Of a DNA stretch of 64,000 nucleotides, positions 34,601 through 42,849 are shown piece after piece. Source of the DNA: Bacillota bacterium. GTDB taxonomy: Bacteria > Bacillota > Dehalobacteriia > UBA4068 > UBA4997. Both the position numbers and the translations under genes were made by a program. Within the stretch, counting starts at the first letter, position 1. The number at the start of each line of letters is the position of its first letter. The notes beneath the pieces are model-generated. The model searched no databases and was not told where the DNA came from. It saw only the letters and a program-made list of their open reading frames with translations. The DNA lies in NCBI GenBank assembly GCA_017397935.1, contig JAFQHN010000002.1, positions 1 to 64,000 of the forward strand. The letters are read 5' to 3'.

Positions 34601-35509
34601 TCACTTTTTGGCCAGATATTCCTGCAAATTGCGGGCAACCACACGGAACATCGAGGCATTGTTGCTCTCGGAGAAAAAGGAGTTATGCGGCGTGACCAGC
34701 ACATTGGGCATATCCCACAAAGGGCTGTCAGCCGGCAGCGGTTCTTCTTCAAAAACATCCAGCACCGCACCCTGCAAATGCCCCGAAGCCAAAGTCTGAT
34801 GCAACGCCTGCTGGTCCACGATCGGGCCGCGCGCCACATTAACCAGCACCGCACCCTGCTTGATCCTGGCCAGACGCCCGGCATCGAACATACCCCTGGT
34901 GGAGGGCGTCAACGGCAGGCTAAGCACCACAATATCCGCCTGCGCCAACACCTCATCCAGCTTGTCCGTCTGCACGATCTCATCAAAATAAGGCGATGTG
35001 ACGGCCGACCGGTTAACACCGATAACCCTGGCATCAAAGGCGGCAAACCGCTTGGCCATCTCGTTGCCAATGCTGCCCACCCCCACGATAACCACACATT
35101 TGCCGGCAATATCCTGCACACCGCGCACCCGCTGCCATTTATGCCCGGCCTGCTGGGCGGCAAACTGCCGTGCCTTTTTGTAAATTTGCAGCACACCGCA
35201 GAGGGCAAACTCGGCCATGGGCACGCTGTAAACCCCACGGGCATTGTTCAGCACGATACCGCGGCGCTTAATTTCATCCAGCGGCAAATGGTCCATACCG
35301 GCCGAGGTCAGCTGCAAATATTTAAGATTGCTAAACGCCGAAAGCGGGGTGGCATCAAACGGGCGGTAGGCGATAACCGCCTCATACTGCTCAGGCTCGG
35401 CCACCGGCTCGGCCTCATTGTTAAGAATAGTAATTTCCACCCCCAGGCTCTGCAAAAAAGCCTGCTCATCGGGCGACATTTTGAAAGTACGGGTTACCAG
35501 AGTTTTCAT
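34601..35509 (-). CDS. D-2-hydroxyacid dehydrogenase family protein
   Basis: This is a 302-residue NAD-dependent dehydrogenase. Two consecutive ATG codons occur; the second (35509) has better spacing from AGAGGT. The Rossmann motif VVIVGVGSIGNEMAKRF (about 138) is intact, as are the catalytic Arg in VNVARGPIVD (about 229), Glu in VFEEEPLP and His in VTPHNSF (about 281). It reduces 2-keto acids or oxidises D-2-hydroxyacids; the specific substrate is unknown. It precedes the hydrolase gene by 29 nt and follows the cation efflux gene. Confidence 0.92.
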   Translation of the reverse strand: MKTLVTRTFKMSPDEQAFLQSLGVEITILNNEAEPVAEPEQYEAVIAYRPFDATPLSAFSNLKYLQLTSAGMDHLPLDEIKRRGIVLNNARGVYSVPMAEFALCGVLQIYKKARQFAAQQAGHKWQRVRGVQDIAGKCVVIVGVGSIGNEMAKRFAAFDARVIGVNRSAVTSPYFDEIVQTDKLDEVLAQADIVVLSLPLTPSTRGMFDAGRLARIKQGAVLVNVARGPIVDQQALHQTLASGHLQGAVLDVFEEEPLPADSPLWDMPNVLVTPHNSFFSESNNASMFRVVARNLQEYLAKK

Positions 35510-35548
35510 CATCACACCTCTTTTACAGCCAAAAACTTATTACTGCTT

Positions 35549-36505
35549 TTAATTTTCTTGATTATTATGCCCTTGATTATTATGCCCCTTATATTGCGGC
35601 AGATTGGGGTTGATATGCACCATACAATGCTTAACCTGGGGCAGTTCCTGCTCGATACGGTCATGCAGCGCATGGGCAATATCATGTGCTCTTACCACGC
35701 TCAGCGTCGGGTCTACGCCAATTTCAATATCCACATAACTTTTGCTGCCAAAACGCCGTGTCTTCAAATCATCCAGCGTCTGCACGCCATCGGTGGATAC
35801 CGCAAGCTGCCTGATTTGTTCAACAACCTCGTCATCACAGGCGTGGTCCACCATTTTATCCAGGGCGTCCTGCATAATATCATAGGCCACCTTTAAGATA
35901 AGCAGGCAGATAATCAGGGCGGCAATAGGGTCCAGCACCGGCAGGCCCAGCCGCGCCCCCAAAATACCCACCAAACCGCCCAAGGATGCCAAAGCGTCTG
36001 AGCGGTTATCCCAGGCACCGGCCAGCAGAGCACCGGAGTTGGTACGCACCGCTGCCCGTCTGGTATAATGAAACATACCCTCTTTAACCAAAATTGCCAG
36101 CGCCGAAACCAACAGCGCCAACTTGCCCGGCACCGCCAGCTGCCCCTGCAAAGCCAGAGAGATGCTGCAAATGCCCTGCCAGCCAATGCCCAGCGCCGTG
36201 CCCAGCAGCAGCAACGCCAAAACCAGCGCCGTCACACATTCCAGCCTTTCATGGCCATAAGGGTGGTCGTCATCCTCGGCCTTGGCGGCCATGTTGATAC
36301 CGAACATTACCAGCACCGAGCTGAAAACATCCGAAACAGAATGGACACCGTCGGAAATCAGCGCGCCGGAGGACGCCAGCATACCGGCCAACAGTTTGCC
36401 CACCGCCAACGCCGCATTCAGCCACAATGATACCCACGATACCCGCATAATCAGCCGCTTACTCTCATCCGCATCATATATCGGCGCAGCTTGTGCTTTA
36501 TTCAT
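35549..36505 (-). CDS. Cation diffusion facilitator (Zn/Mn/Fe efflux)
   Basis: This is a 318-residue CDF transporter with six membrane segments and a C-terminal cytoplasmic domain. ATG 36505 follows AGAGGTG. Metal-site motifs are SDGVHSVSDVF in segment 2, DHPYGHERLE after segment 3, and DNRSDALAS in segment 5. The cytoplasmic domain contains VDIEIGVDPTLSV and HCMVHINP. The tail ends with a short repeat (GHNNQ twice) made by a 15-bp tandem duplication; such His/Asn tails can bind metal. Metal specificity is not determined. Confidence 0.92.
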   Translation of the reverse strand: MNKAQAAPIYDADESKRLIMRVSWVSLWLNAALAVGKLLAGMLASSGALISDGVHSVSDVFSSVLVMFGINMAAKAEDDDHPYGHERLECVTALVLALLLLGTALGIGWQGICSISLALQGQLAVPGKLALLVSALAILVKEGMFHYTRRAAVRTNSGALLAGAWDNRSDALASLGGLVGILGARLGLPVLDPIAALIICLLILKVAYDIMQDALDKMVDHACDDEVVEQIRQLAVSTDGVQTLDDLKTRRFGSKSYVDIEIGVDPTLSVVRAHDIAHALHDRIEQELPQVKHCMVHINPNLPQYKGHNNQGHNNQEN

Positions 36506-36576
36506 CGGCACCTCTCTCCTTTCCTTAATTATAACAGCTTTTACGGCAATTATCACGCCCTAAATTTTTTTATACA

Positions 36577-37455
36577 CTACGCCTGATTTTCCGCAGATAA
36601 CAGCAGCAGGCCGTCCAGCAAACCGGCATCGCTGGCCACAAATTCCTCGGCTTTTAGCAGCGCCGCCAGCTGCAAATAAATGGCAATTCCGGTGCAGATA
36701 ACATCTTCCCGCCCCTGCATCAAAGGGTATTTCTGCAAGCGCTCGGCCGGGGTAAGCGGCAGCAGCTCGGCTTGCAGGGAGTTTAACTCATCCACCGTCA
36801 CCGCACGGCCCGAAACCGCCTCTCTGCTGTACTCATCAATACCAGCCAGCATCGCCGCCAGCATGGTGATGGTACCGCCCACGCTGATAAACTGGCGCTC
36901 TATCCCGTCATCGGGCAGAACCGTCAGCAAATCGGCCAAAATCTGCGGCAGATCCTCCTCGGCCACCTCACCGGAGTGCAGGCGCACCGCGCCCACCTTA
37001 ACACTTTTGCCGATTACCGTTCCGTCAGGCTGGCGGCAGATAAGCTCGGTACTGCCGCCGCCCACATCAATCACCACGGCGCCGCCCTGCCCCGCCGATG
37101 CCGCACCGGTGTAAGAGCAGTTGGCCTCCTGTCTGCCGCTTAAAATCTGCAAATCCCAGCCTAATTTCTCCTGTACCTGCTGCCGAAAATCCTCACCGTC
37201 AGCGGCTTCTCTCACCGCACTGGTGGCCGCCACAATCGGTTTTTCGGTCACTCCCTCGGCCTGCATGATCTCGGCAAAGGCCAAAAGTGCCGACAGAGTT
37301 TTCTCCTTGCCCTCGGCCGATAAATTGCCGCCCACCTTGGTTTTGCCAAGTCTGGTGGTTATAATCTGCTGCCGCTGTACCTTCACCTGCCCGTCAACAA
37401 CCTCGCCAATCAACAGGCGTACTGTGTTGCTGCCAATATCAATCGCTGCCCGCAT
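36577..37455 (-). CDS. Ppx/GppA family phosphatase
   Basis: This is a 292-residue ASKHA-fold phosphatase related to exopolyphosphatase and pppGpp phosphatase. AAGGAGG lies before ATG 37455. IDIGSNTVRLLIGE forms the phosphate-1 loop, ATSAVREAADGEDF carries the family Glu, and VVIDVGGGSTELI the phosphate-2 loop. It is about the size of single-domain members and lacks the C-terminal HD extension of long Ppx proteins. It follows the S1-domain gene of the sporulation/division cluster and could act in polyphosphate or (p)ppGpp turnover. Confidence 0.9.
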   Translation of the reverse strand: MRAAIDIGSNTVRLLIGEVVDGQVKVQRQQIITTRLGKTKVGGNLSAEGKEKTLSALLAFAEIMQAEGVTEKPIVAATSAVREAADGEDFRQQVQEKLGWDLQILSGRQEANCSYTGAASAGQGGAVVIDVGGGSTELICRQPDGTVIGKSVKVGAVRLHSGEVAEEDLPQILADLLTVLPDDGIERQFISVGGTITMLAAMLAGIDEYSREAVSGRAVTVDELNSLQAELLPLTPAERLQKYPLMQGREDVICTGIAIYLQLAALLKAEEFVASDAGLLDGLLLLSAENQA

Positions 37456-37522
37456 AAAAAAGCCTCCTTACACAAATATAAACCCCAAAATCAGTTAGTT
37501 ATAACAAATTTCTGCTGTTATT

Positions 37523-37551
37523 AAAAAGAAAGGCACCCGTTGGATGCCTTT
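37523..37551 (-). terminator. Terminator after the S1-domain gene
   Basis: AAAGGCA and TGCCTTT pair and TCTTTTT follows on the minus strand, 25 nt beyond the stop at 37576. Confidence 0.7.
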
Positions 37552-37575
37552 CATCTGTGGCCCGGTCAGCCGTGA

Positions 37576-37950
37576 CTAACGCCGGCGGCCTTCCTGATGC
37601 CTCTTTAACTGATTTAACTTTTCATTGCTGTTCTTCATAAACTCGGCCAGTTTACTTTCAAAACGGTCATTACGGGCCGCAGCACTCTCCTGCGGCTGGG
37701 GCTTCGGCGGCGGCGGTGCCACGGCCTTCTTGATGGACAGACCGATTTTGCCGTCATCACCAATGGAAAGCACCTTAACCTTTACCTCATCACCCACCGT
37801 CAAAAACTCGCTGACCTCTTTAACATAAGTGTCTGCAACCTCAGAAATATGTACCAGGCCGGTAGTTCGCTCATCAATCTTTACAAACGCACCAAACTTG
37901 GTTACGCCGGTTACCGTACCGGTGTAGATCTCGCCCACAGCAATAGCCAT
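37576..37950 (-). CDS. S1 RNA-binding domain protein (YabR-like)
   Basis: This 124-residue protein has an N-terminal S1 domain (VGEIYTGTVTGVTKFGAFVKI, LVHISEVADTYV, VKVKVLSIG, IGLSIKK) and a Pro-rich, basic tail. It matches B. subtilis YabR, which sits next to divIC in the same order as here. It probably binds RNA or ribosomes; the function is not well defined. The start at ATG 37950 lies 27 nt after the divIC-like stop, so they are co-transcribed. Confidence 0.9.
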   Translation of the reverse strand: MAIAVGEIYTGTVTGVTKFGAFVKIDERTTGLVHISEVADTYVKEVSEFLTVGDEVKVKVLSIGDDGKIGLSIKKAVAPPPPKPQPQESAAARNDRFESKLAEFMKNSNEKLNQLKRHQEGRRR

Positions 37951-37977
37951 TAACCAAAAATCCTCCCAAATACCTGC

Positions 37978-38313
37978 TTAATGCAAATCTTCATCTTTAA
38001 CGCCGACATAATCCTCAACTTCATCGTTGGTCTCAGCCGGCATCACCAAATATTCATTTGGTTTTATCAGCTTAAAGCGCTCTCGCGCCAAACGCTCCAT
38101 ATAAGTTTCATCGTTCACCAAATCGCGGGTGGCCAGCAGCTCGGCATTCTCGGCCTTTAATTCCTCATAAATCGCCGCATAATGCGCCTTCTTCTGCTGC
38201 AACTCCTGCAATTTAACAAACTGGCCGGCATAGGCGAACCCGGCCACCGCCAACGCAATAATCAGCAGCACCGAGGTAAAACGCAGCCGACGGCGCGGTT
38301 TTTCCTTGCTCAT
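37978..38313 (-). CDS. divIC: Septum formation initiator, DivIC/FtsB family
   Basis: This is a 111-residue bitopic protein. AGGAGG precedes ATG 38313. A basic N-terminus is followed by a membrane segment (TSVLLIIALAVAGFAYA, about 14-30). A coiled coil (KLQELQQKKAHYAAIYEELK) and the family ending TYMERLARERFKLIKPNEYLV follow. It would act in the divisome with FtsL and DivIB. The yabP-yabQ-divIC-S1 order matches B. subtilis, which supports the assignment. Confidence 0.92.
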   Translation of the reverse strand: MSKEKPRRRLRFTSVLLIIALAVAGFAYAGQFVKLQELQQKKAHYAAIYEELKAENAELLATRDLVNDETYMERLARERFKLIKPNEYLVMPAETNDEVEDYVGVKDEDLH

Positions 38314-38452
38314 TTCGGCCTCCTAACCTGGCCTTTGCCCAACCATAACACAACATACGCTTGGCCCTGCCGATAATTTCGGCGGCCCAATTACATTTAA
38401 TTATATAACAATTCCACCGGCAAAATCAACAGCAATTTGCAGATTTTTTGGC

Positions 38453-39097
38453 TTAATTACCGCCGCAATTCATCTCATTATCTGCCTCATCCTCCGCTGC
38501 ATTATCCGCCTCATTGTTGACCTCATCCGATCCATCCGATTGTTTGGCCAGCCGCCGCATTATGCGCCGTTTTAAGCCGCTTCTCAGCCGTGATAACAGC
38601 CGCCGCAGGGGTTTGGTTATCGGGGCAGTTATCCACGCCAGCAGGCGGCAAACAAGCCCCCACAACCGCCTTATCAGCCGCCGCAGCAGCAGCATAAGCC
38701 GAAAAAGCAGCTCCACCGGCCAAAGCAGGGGCAGCAGGGCAATCGCCAGCACCCGGCGGGCAATTTTTATCAGCAGGCGCACTATATGTACCAGCAGCCA
38801 AACCAACCGCTGCATAAGCGGAAACGCCCACGGGCTGATAATCACCTGCTGCAAGACCGCACCACCAACCAACAACGCCAGCGGTGCTGCCCTTAGCTGC
38901 AACCCGTTGATGTGATACAACGCCGCCGCCACCAGCAGCAACGCCGCCAGCCACCACAAAACATCACCCAGGCCGCGGCAAATGCGCCCCTTCTCTGCCC
39001 GAAACCACACCCGATAAACATCGTAAAACAGGCCCAGCACCACCCCCAGCACCAGCGCCGAAACCAACTCCAAAGCCTGCAACTCTGCCCTGTCCAT
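38453..39097 (-). CDS. yabQ: Spore cortex biosynthesis protein YabQ
   Basis: This is a 214-residue membrane protein. GGGAGG lies before ATG 39097. Four to five hydrophobic segments are seen in the first 160 residues, with a start typical of YabQ (LVSALVLGVVLGLFYDVYRVW). After them comes a basic stretch and an acidic Asn/Asp/Glu-rich tail, longer than usual. In Bacillus YabQ is made in the mother cell and needed for cortex. It follows yabP by 27 nt. A sigma-E promoter is expected but not identified. Confidence 0.88.
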   Translation of the reverse strand: MDRAELQALELVSALVLGVVLGLFYDVYRVWFRAEKGRICRGLGDVLWWLAALLLVAAALYHINGLQLRAAPLALLVGGAVLQQVIISPWAFPLMQRLVWLLVHIVRLLIKIARRVLAIALLPLLWPVELLFRLMLLLRRLIRRLWGLVCRLLAWITAPITKPLRRLLSRLRSGLKRRIMRRLAKQSDGSDEVNNEADNAAEDEADNEMNCGGN

Positions 39098-39124
39098 TCA
39101 CCGACCTCCCGTTGCCTGTGCCGC

Positions 39125-39424
39125 TTATTTGGTCAGCCGATGCAGCAGACTGCCGCGTTTTTTGGCCGCCGCCGTTTCCTCAAAGCTCAGCGAATCAATC
39201 TCGCCCTCCACCGACAGCTCTCCCTGCTCCAACAACAGTTGGGCAACGTGCAAATTACGCCCGCGCACCACCAGACGCCCCAGAGTGGTGTCCAGATTAA
39301 CCTGTTCCTTATCAAAATCCTCCAACCGCAGTACGCCGTGCAGCTCCAAAAGCTTGCGCTCCTTGATTAAAATGCTGTTTTCTGCCGTGCCCTTATGTTT
39401 ATTCTGCTGTAATTCAGTTGTCAT
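39125..39424 (-). CDS. yabP: Sporulation protein YabP
   Basis: This is a 99-residue YabP/YqfC family protein. A core of short strands (LELHGVLRLEDFDKEQVNL, TLGRLVVRGRNLHV, ELSVEGEIDSLSF) is typical. A GGGGG-containing site precedes ATG 39424. YabP and YabQ are sporulation-specific envelope proteins needed for coat or cortex assembly. A terminator separates it from rqcP upstream, so yabP-yabQ-divIC-S1 may form their own transcript. Confidence 0.9.
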   Translation of the reverse strand: MTTELQQNKHKGTAENSILIKERKLLELHGVLRLEDFDKEQVNLDTTLGRLVVRGRNLHVAQLLLEQGELSVEGEIDSLSFEETAAAKKRGSLLHRLTK

Positions 39425-39503
39425 CTATGCCTGCCCCCTGCCCACCCGTTTTCTGCTCGCTTATATCGGCATTATATGCAGCCGCCGGCACGGATATGAA
39501 AGC

Positions 39504-39543
39504 AAAAAATCCCGCCTCTCTTATATAACAAGAGAAGCAGGAT
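39504..39543 (-). terminator. Terminator between rqcP and yabP
   Basis: ATCC-GC-TCTCTT and its partner AAGAGA-GC-GGAT form a 14-position stem with two mismatches, followed by TTTTTT on the minus strand, about 18 nt after the rqcP stop. Confidence 0.75.
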
Positions 39544-39561
39544 CATAAAATACCGACAGGC

Positions 39562-39837
39562 TTAAAAATTTTTGTCCTCATCCGCCACCGTTTCCTCGCG
39601 CAGGATACGGTACATATCAGCAGCTTGGTCGGCCCGCTTGGTTTCGGCAATCTCCAAAACCTCCAACTCCACCTCTCGGCGGCCGAAAAGCAGGGTCAGC
39701 TTATCGCCCACCTTAACATCGGTGGCGGCCTTGGCGGGGCGGCCGTTGATCAGTATTTTACCGGCACCGCTGACATCTTTGGCCACAGTACGGCGTTTGA
39801 TAAGACGGGACACCTTCAAAAATTTATCCAGGCGCAT
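39562..39837 (-). CDS. rqcP: S4-domain RNA-binding protein RqcP (YabO/Hsp15-like)
   Basis: This is a 91-residue S4-domain protein. ATG 39837 follows GAGGTG; an open extension to 39900 lacks a site. MRLDKFLKVSRLIKRRTVAKD, GKILINGRPAK and VKVGDKLTLLFG match the family. RqcP binds stalled 50S subunits and helps RqcH add alanine tails in ribosome quality control. It lies between hup and yabP, as in other Bacillota. Hairpins on both sides suggest it can be expressed as a single gene. Confidence 0.92.
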   Translation of the reverse strand: MRLDKFLKVSRLIKRRTVAKDVSGAGKILINGRPAKAATDVKVGDKLTLLFGRREVELEVLEIAETKRADQAADMYRILREETVADEDKNF

Positions 39838-39856
39838 GATTAAACACCTCACTTTA

Positions 39857-39889
39857 ATAAAAAGAGAGGAGCAGCCAAACCACTCCTCC
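39857..39889 (-). terminator. Hairpin between hup and rqcP
   Basis: GAGGAG and CTCCTC pair around an 11-base loop, followed on the minus strand by TCTTTTT. It would end or attenuate the hup transcript before rqcP. Confidence 0.6.
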
Positions 39890-39942
39890 CAGCCAGCCAC
39901 GGGGGCTGATTTTAAGCATAAATTGTGCGGAGAATTACCAAA

Positions 39943-40218
39943 TTACTTCGCAATGGCTTCCTTCAAAGCCTTGCCTGCCTTGAATGCAGGAACCTTGGCA
40001 GCAGCGATGGTGATTTTGTCACCGGTCTGGGGGTTGTGGCCTTCACGGGCAGCTCTTTCTCTAACCTCGAAGGTACCAAAGCCGATCAGCTGAACCTTCT
40101 CTTCCTGCTGCAAGCTCTTGGTGATAACTTCTACAAATGCGTCCAAAGCCTTACCGGCATCCTTCTTGCTGATTTCAGCTTCGGCAGCAATAGCGTTGAT
40201 CAATTCGGTCTTGTTCAT
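39943..40218 (-). CDS. hup: HU family DNA-binding protein
   Basis: This is a 91-residue histone-like protein. AGGAGG lies before ATG 40218. [40 protein letters not shown] and the C-terminal [15 protein letters not shown] match HU closely. The beta-arm that wraps DNA is complete. It acts as a homodimer in nucleoid packing. The codons are those of a highly expressed gene. The 217 nt upstream, up to the alr stop, hold its promoter region; no other gene is seen there. Confidence 0.97.
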   Translation of the reverse strand: MNKTELINAIAAEAEISKKDAGKALDAFVEVITKSLQQEEKVQLIGFGTFEVRERAAREGHNPQTGDKITIAAAKVPAFKAGKALKEAIAK

Positions 40219-40436
40219 AATCGTAATCCTCCTAAAAAATGTCAAAATTAAAATCTTCACCCTGCCCGCCGGGCGGTACAGGTGCAAGCACAGGTTCTTT
40301 CATATTATAATCGTACTCTTATAATAGTGTGCAAAGCAATATTTATTTTATCACCGAGTATGGTAAGTTGCAAGCCTTTTTTCACTTTTTCGGGCAGTTT
40401 TGGGGCTGAAAATGCAGGTTTTTTGCGGCCTTTGGC

Positions 40437-41600
40437 TTATTCCTGCCTGATTGCCGCCGAAACATAAGAACGCACGGCACAAACCTCGCCGTTTTGCAGA
40501 TAAACACGGGGCAGGCGGGCCGATGCCGAGGTACGGCGCATGGGGGCCTCCACCACATCACCAACGGCAAGCGGCAAATCGCCGATATCCACCATCAGGC
40601 TTTGCATCGCCACACGGCCCAGCACCGCAAGCGGCTTTCCTTGATAATACAGGCAGCGCTGATACCGCCCCAGCAGCAGCTTGCCGACATTACGGCTCAT
40701 GGTCTGCACGCTGTCCTTAACCGTCAGCGGGCGGGCAGCGGCCTGCACACCAAAGCCGTCACCGTAGCCAAACGGCACCACGGCGATCCGCATATTCCGG
40801 GGGGCGCAAAACTCACGGCCATAACCCACCGTCTCGCCCTTCTTCAAATCCCGCACCGCCACAATACGGGCCTTGGCACGGAAAGGCTCTGCCAGAGCAA
40901 CACCCAGGCTTTTGGCCATACCCAGCTGGCCATACAGCACCGAACCCAGCCGCACTGCATCAAAACGGGCCTGAGGAAAGCGCAGCGCCCCGGCAGAATT
41001 GGCCAGATGAAAGCAAACACCCTCAAAGCCGGCCTGCAAAATCTGCTGCCGCTGCCGTTCAAACTCGGCAATCTGGTGTTCTGCAAAAGTTTTATCCTGC
41101 TCCAACGCCGTGGCCAGATGTGAATATGCACCCGTTAAATGCAGGTTATCCTGCTGCTTGAAGGCCGCCAGCAAATCCGCCAGCTGCTCGGTATCCACAC
41201 CCAGGCGGTTCATACCGGTGTTCAGCTTGATGTGGCAGTTAAGCGGCTGCCCCACAGCGGCCAGCGTTTGCAGGGTAAATTGGCTGTCCACCGTAGCCGT
41301 CAGGTCATACTCGGCAAAGTAAGCGGCCTCTCCCGGCAGCGGCGGCAGAAAAACCAGCACCGGCGCCGAGATCCCGGCCTCACGCAGCTCCAACGCCTCA
41401 TACAGGGTGGTTACGGCCAGCATTTTGGCCCCGGCCTCCACAAAAGTTTTGGCACACTGCACCGCCCCAAAGCCATAGGCGTCGTTCTTCACCACCGCGA
41501 TAATATCGCCGCCAACCTTATCCTGCACAGCAGCAAAGTTGGCGGCAAGCTTGTCCAAATCAATTTCCAGCCAATGACACAGGCTGTTGATTTCGTTCAT
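40437..41600 (-). CDS. alr: Alanine racemase
   Basis: This is a 387-residue fold-type III pyridoxal-phosphate enzyme making D-alanine for peptidoglycan. ATG 41600 follows GGAAAG. The cofactor lysine is in AVVKNDAYGFG (about residue 38). IKLNTGMNRLGV, VGYGREFCAP (catalytic Tyr region) and VPFGYGDGF are intact. The position 55 nt after the FemAB-like gene fits cell-wall precursor metabolism. Confidence 0.95.
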   Translation of the reverse strand: MNEINSLCHWLEIDLDKLAANFAAVQDKVGGDIIAVVKNDAYGFGAVQCAKTFVEAGAKMLAVTTLYEALELREAGISAPVLVFLPPLPGEAAYFAEYDLTATVDSQFTLQTLAAVGQPLNCHIKLNTGMNRLGVDTEQLADLLAAFKQQDNLHLTGAYSHLATALEQDKTFAEHQIAEFERQRQQILQAGFEGVCFHLANSAGALRFPQARFDAVRLGSVLYGQLGMAKSLGVALAEPFRAKARIVAVRDLKKGETVGYGREFCAPRNMRIAVVPFGYGDGFGVQAAARPLTVKDSVQTMSRNVGKLLLGRYQRCLYYQGKPLAVLGRVAMQSLMVDIGDLPLAVGDVVEAPMRRTSASARLPRVYLQNGEVCAVRSYVSAAIRQE

Positions 41601-41655
41601 AGCAATTCTTTCCTTGCAATTATTTTCTTATAAAAATATGCCTATAAAAATATGC

Positions 41656-42768
41656 TTATTTGCCGCCTTTCAATTTCTTCTTCACAGCAATCAGGCGACG
41701 GATATTCTTCTGGTAAAGCGGTTCCAGGAAGTTATACAGATGATATTTGGCGGAGTTCAGGGGCAGGTCATACTCGCCGATAAACTCGGTATATTTGCCG
41801 CCAAAGCCTTTCTTAAACTTCACCAGGCCGTAGAGAGGATGGTCCTCGGCCACATGACCGGGCACACCTCGGAAGTCATACATGGTGCAGCCGTGCTGCT
41901 TGGCCCACTCGATCATCGTCCATTGGATGAGATAATTGGGCATCAAATTGCGGTGCTCGTTAGAGCTGGCACCGTAGATGTACCACGCCTTATCGCCCAT
42001 GCGGAAGGCCAATGTGCCGGCAATCGCCTCGCCGTTATAATAGGCCATAAACAACTCCGTCTGGCCCACCGGCTGCAAGCTGTCATAAAAACGCTCAAAG
42101 TAGCTGTACGGGCGGATGAGGAAGTTATCACGGGTGGCGGTTGTTGTCAAAATGCGGTAAAACTCCGGCAGATTTTCCCGGCCGGCGGCGCTGACGATCT
42201 CCACACCCTTTTTACCGGCCAGACGAATGTTATAACGGGTTTTCTGGTGGCAGGCGGCCAGCAGCTTCTCAATCTCCGGCTGAATATCCAGACGGAAAAC
42301 AAACCGCGGCTGCACGCCCTCAAAGCCCTCACCCTTGCCGGCCTGCACAAAACCGCTGGCTTTCAGCTGGCCGCGCCAAACCTCAGCCTCGGGGAAGTCA
42401 ATGTCAATATCAGGGTCTACCTTCCAATAAATAGCACCACGCTCTTTGGCCAGCGCCTTAACCGCACCCACCGTAGCCTGCCACAGGGCGGCATCGTCAA
42501 TATCCAGCACCGGGCCGCGGGGCGAATAAAAAATGTTGCCAAGGCCTGCGGGCAGTTTGCGCTGCAAGATAAGCGCTGCTGCACAAATTCGCCCGTCTTT
42601 CTCCACCACCAGGCGCAGCGGCTGCCAGGCAGGCTGCTTCACCATGCCCCATTCCCAGCTTTGCAGCACATGGCCCTTGGGGTGCGCCGCCACAAAAGCG
42701 TTAAAAATCCCGGCATTGTTTGCTTCGTCCGCCAGCAGACGATAGCTGTAATCGCCAATCATATTCAC
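41656..42768 (-). CDS. FemAB family peptidoglycan interpeptide-bridge aminoacyltransferase
   Basis: This is a protein of about 370 residues with two GNAT-like domains. The start is GTG 42768 or TTG 42774; AAAGGAG lies upstream of both, and no ATG has better spacing. Signature stretches are HVLQSWEWGMVK, YSPRGPVLDID, KTRYNIRLAGKKGV and a C-terminal YGLVKFKKGFGGKYTEFIGEYDL. FemX-like enzymes add the first bridge amino acid to lipid II from aminoacyl-tRNA. It precedes alr in the same direction. Which amino acid it uses is unknown. Confidence 0.9.
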   Translation of the reverse strand: MNMIGDYSYRLLADEANNAGIFNAFVAAHPKGHVLQSWEWGMVKQPAWQPLRLVVEKDGRICAAALILQRKLPAGLGNIFYSPRGPVLDIDDAALWQATVGAVKALAKERGAIYWKVDPDIDIDFPEAEVWRGQLKASGFVQAGKGEGFEGVQPRFVFRLDIQPEIEKLLAACHQKTRYNIRLAGKKGVEIVSAAGRENLPEFYRILTTTATRDNFLIRPYSYFERFYDSLQPVGQTELFMAYYNGEAIAGTLAFRMGDKAWYIYGASSNEHRNLMPNYLIQWTMIEWAKQHGCTMYDFRGVPGHVAEDHPLYGLVKFKKGFGGKYTEFIGEYDLPLNSAKYHLYNFLEPLYQKNIRRLIAVKKKLKGGK

Positions 42769-42849
42769 CGGCAAAATTCTCCTTTATTTCAACAAATCAA
42801 ACTATCAATCAAACTATCAACAGTTATAGATTACGCTTTGTGCGGCGGT

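Noticed and set aside
35549-35595. 15-bp tandem repeat
   Set aside because: It is coding: it makes the GHNNQ repeat at the end of the cation efflux protein, a small slippage duplication.
41625-41655. Short tandem repeat of TATAAAAATATGC type
   Set aside because: It is a two-copy AT-rich slippage repeat between genes with no evident role.
42785-42830. Repeated AATCAAACTATC in the gap between pyrG and the FemAB-like gene
   Set aside because: Two adjacent 12-bp copies are too few and too short to call a regulatory array.
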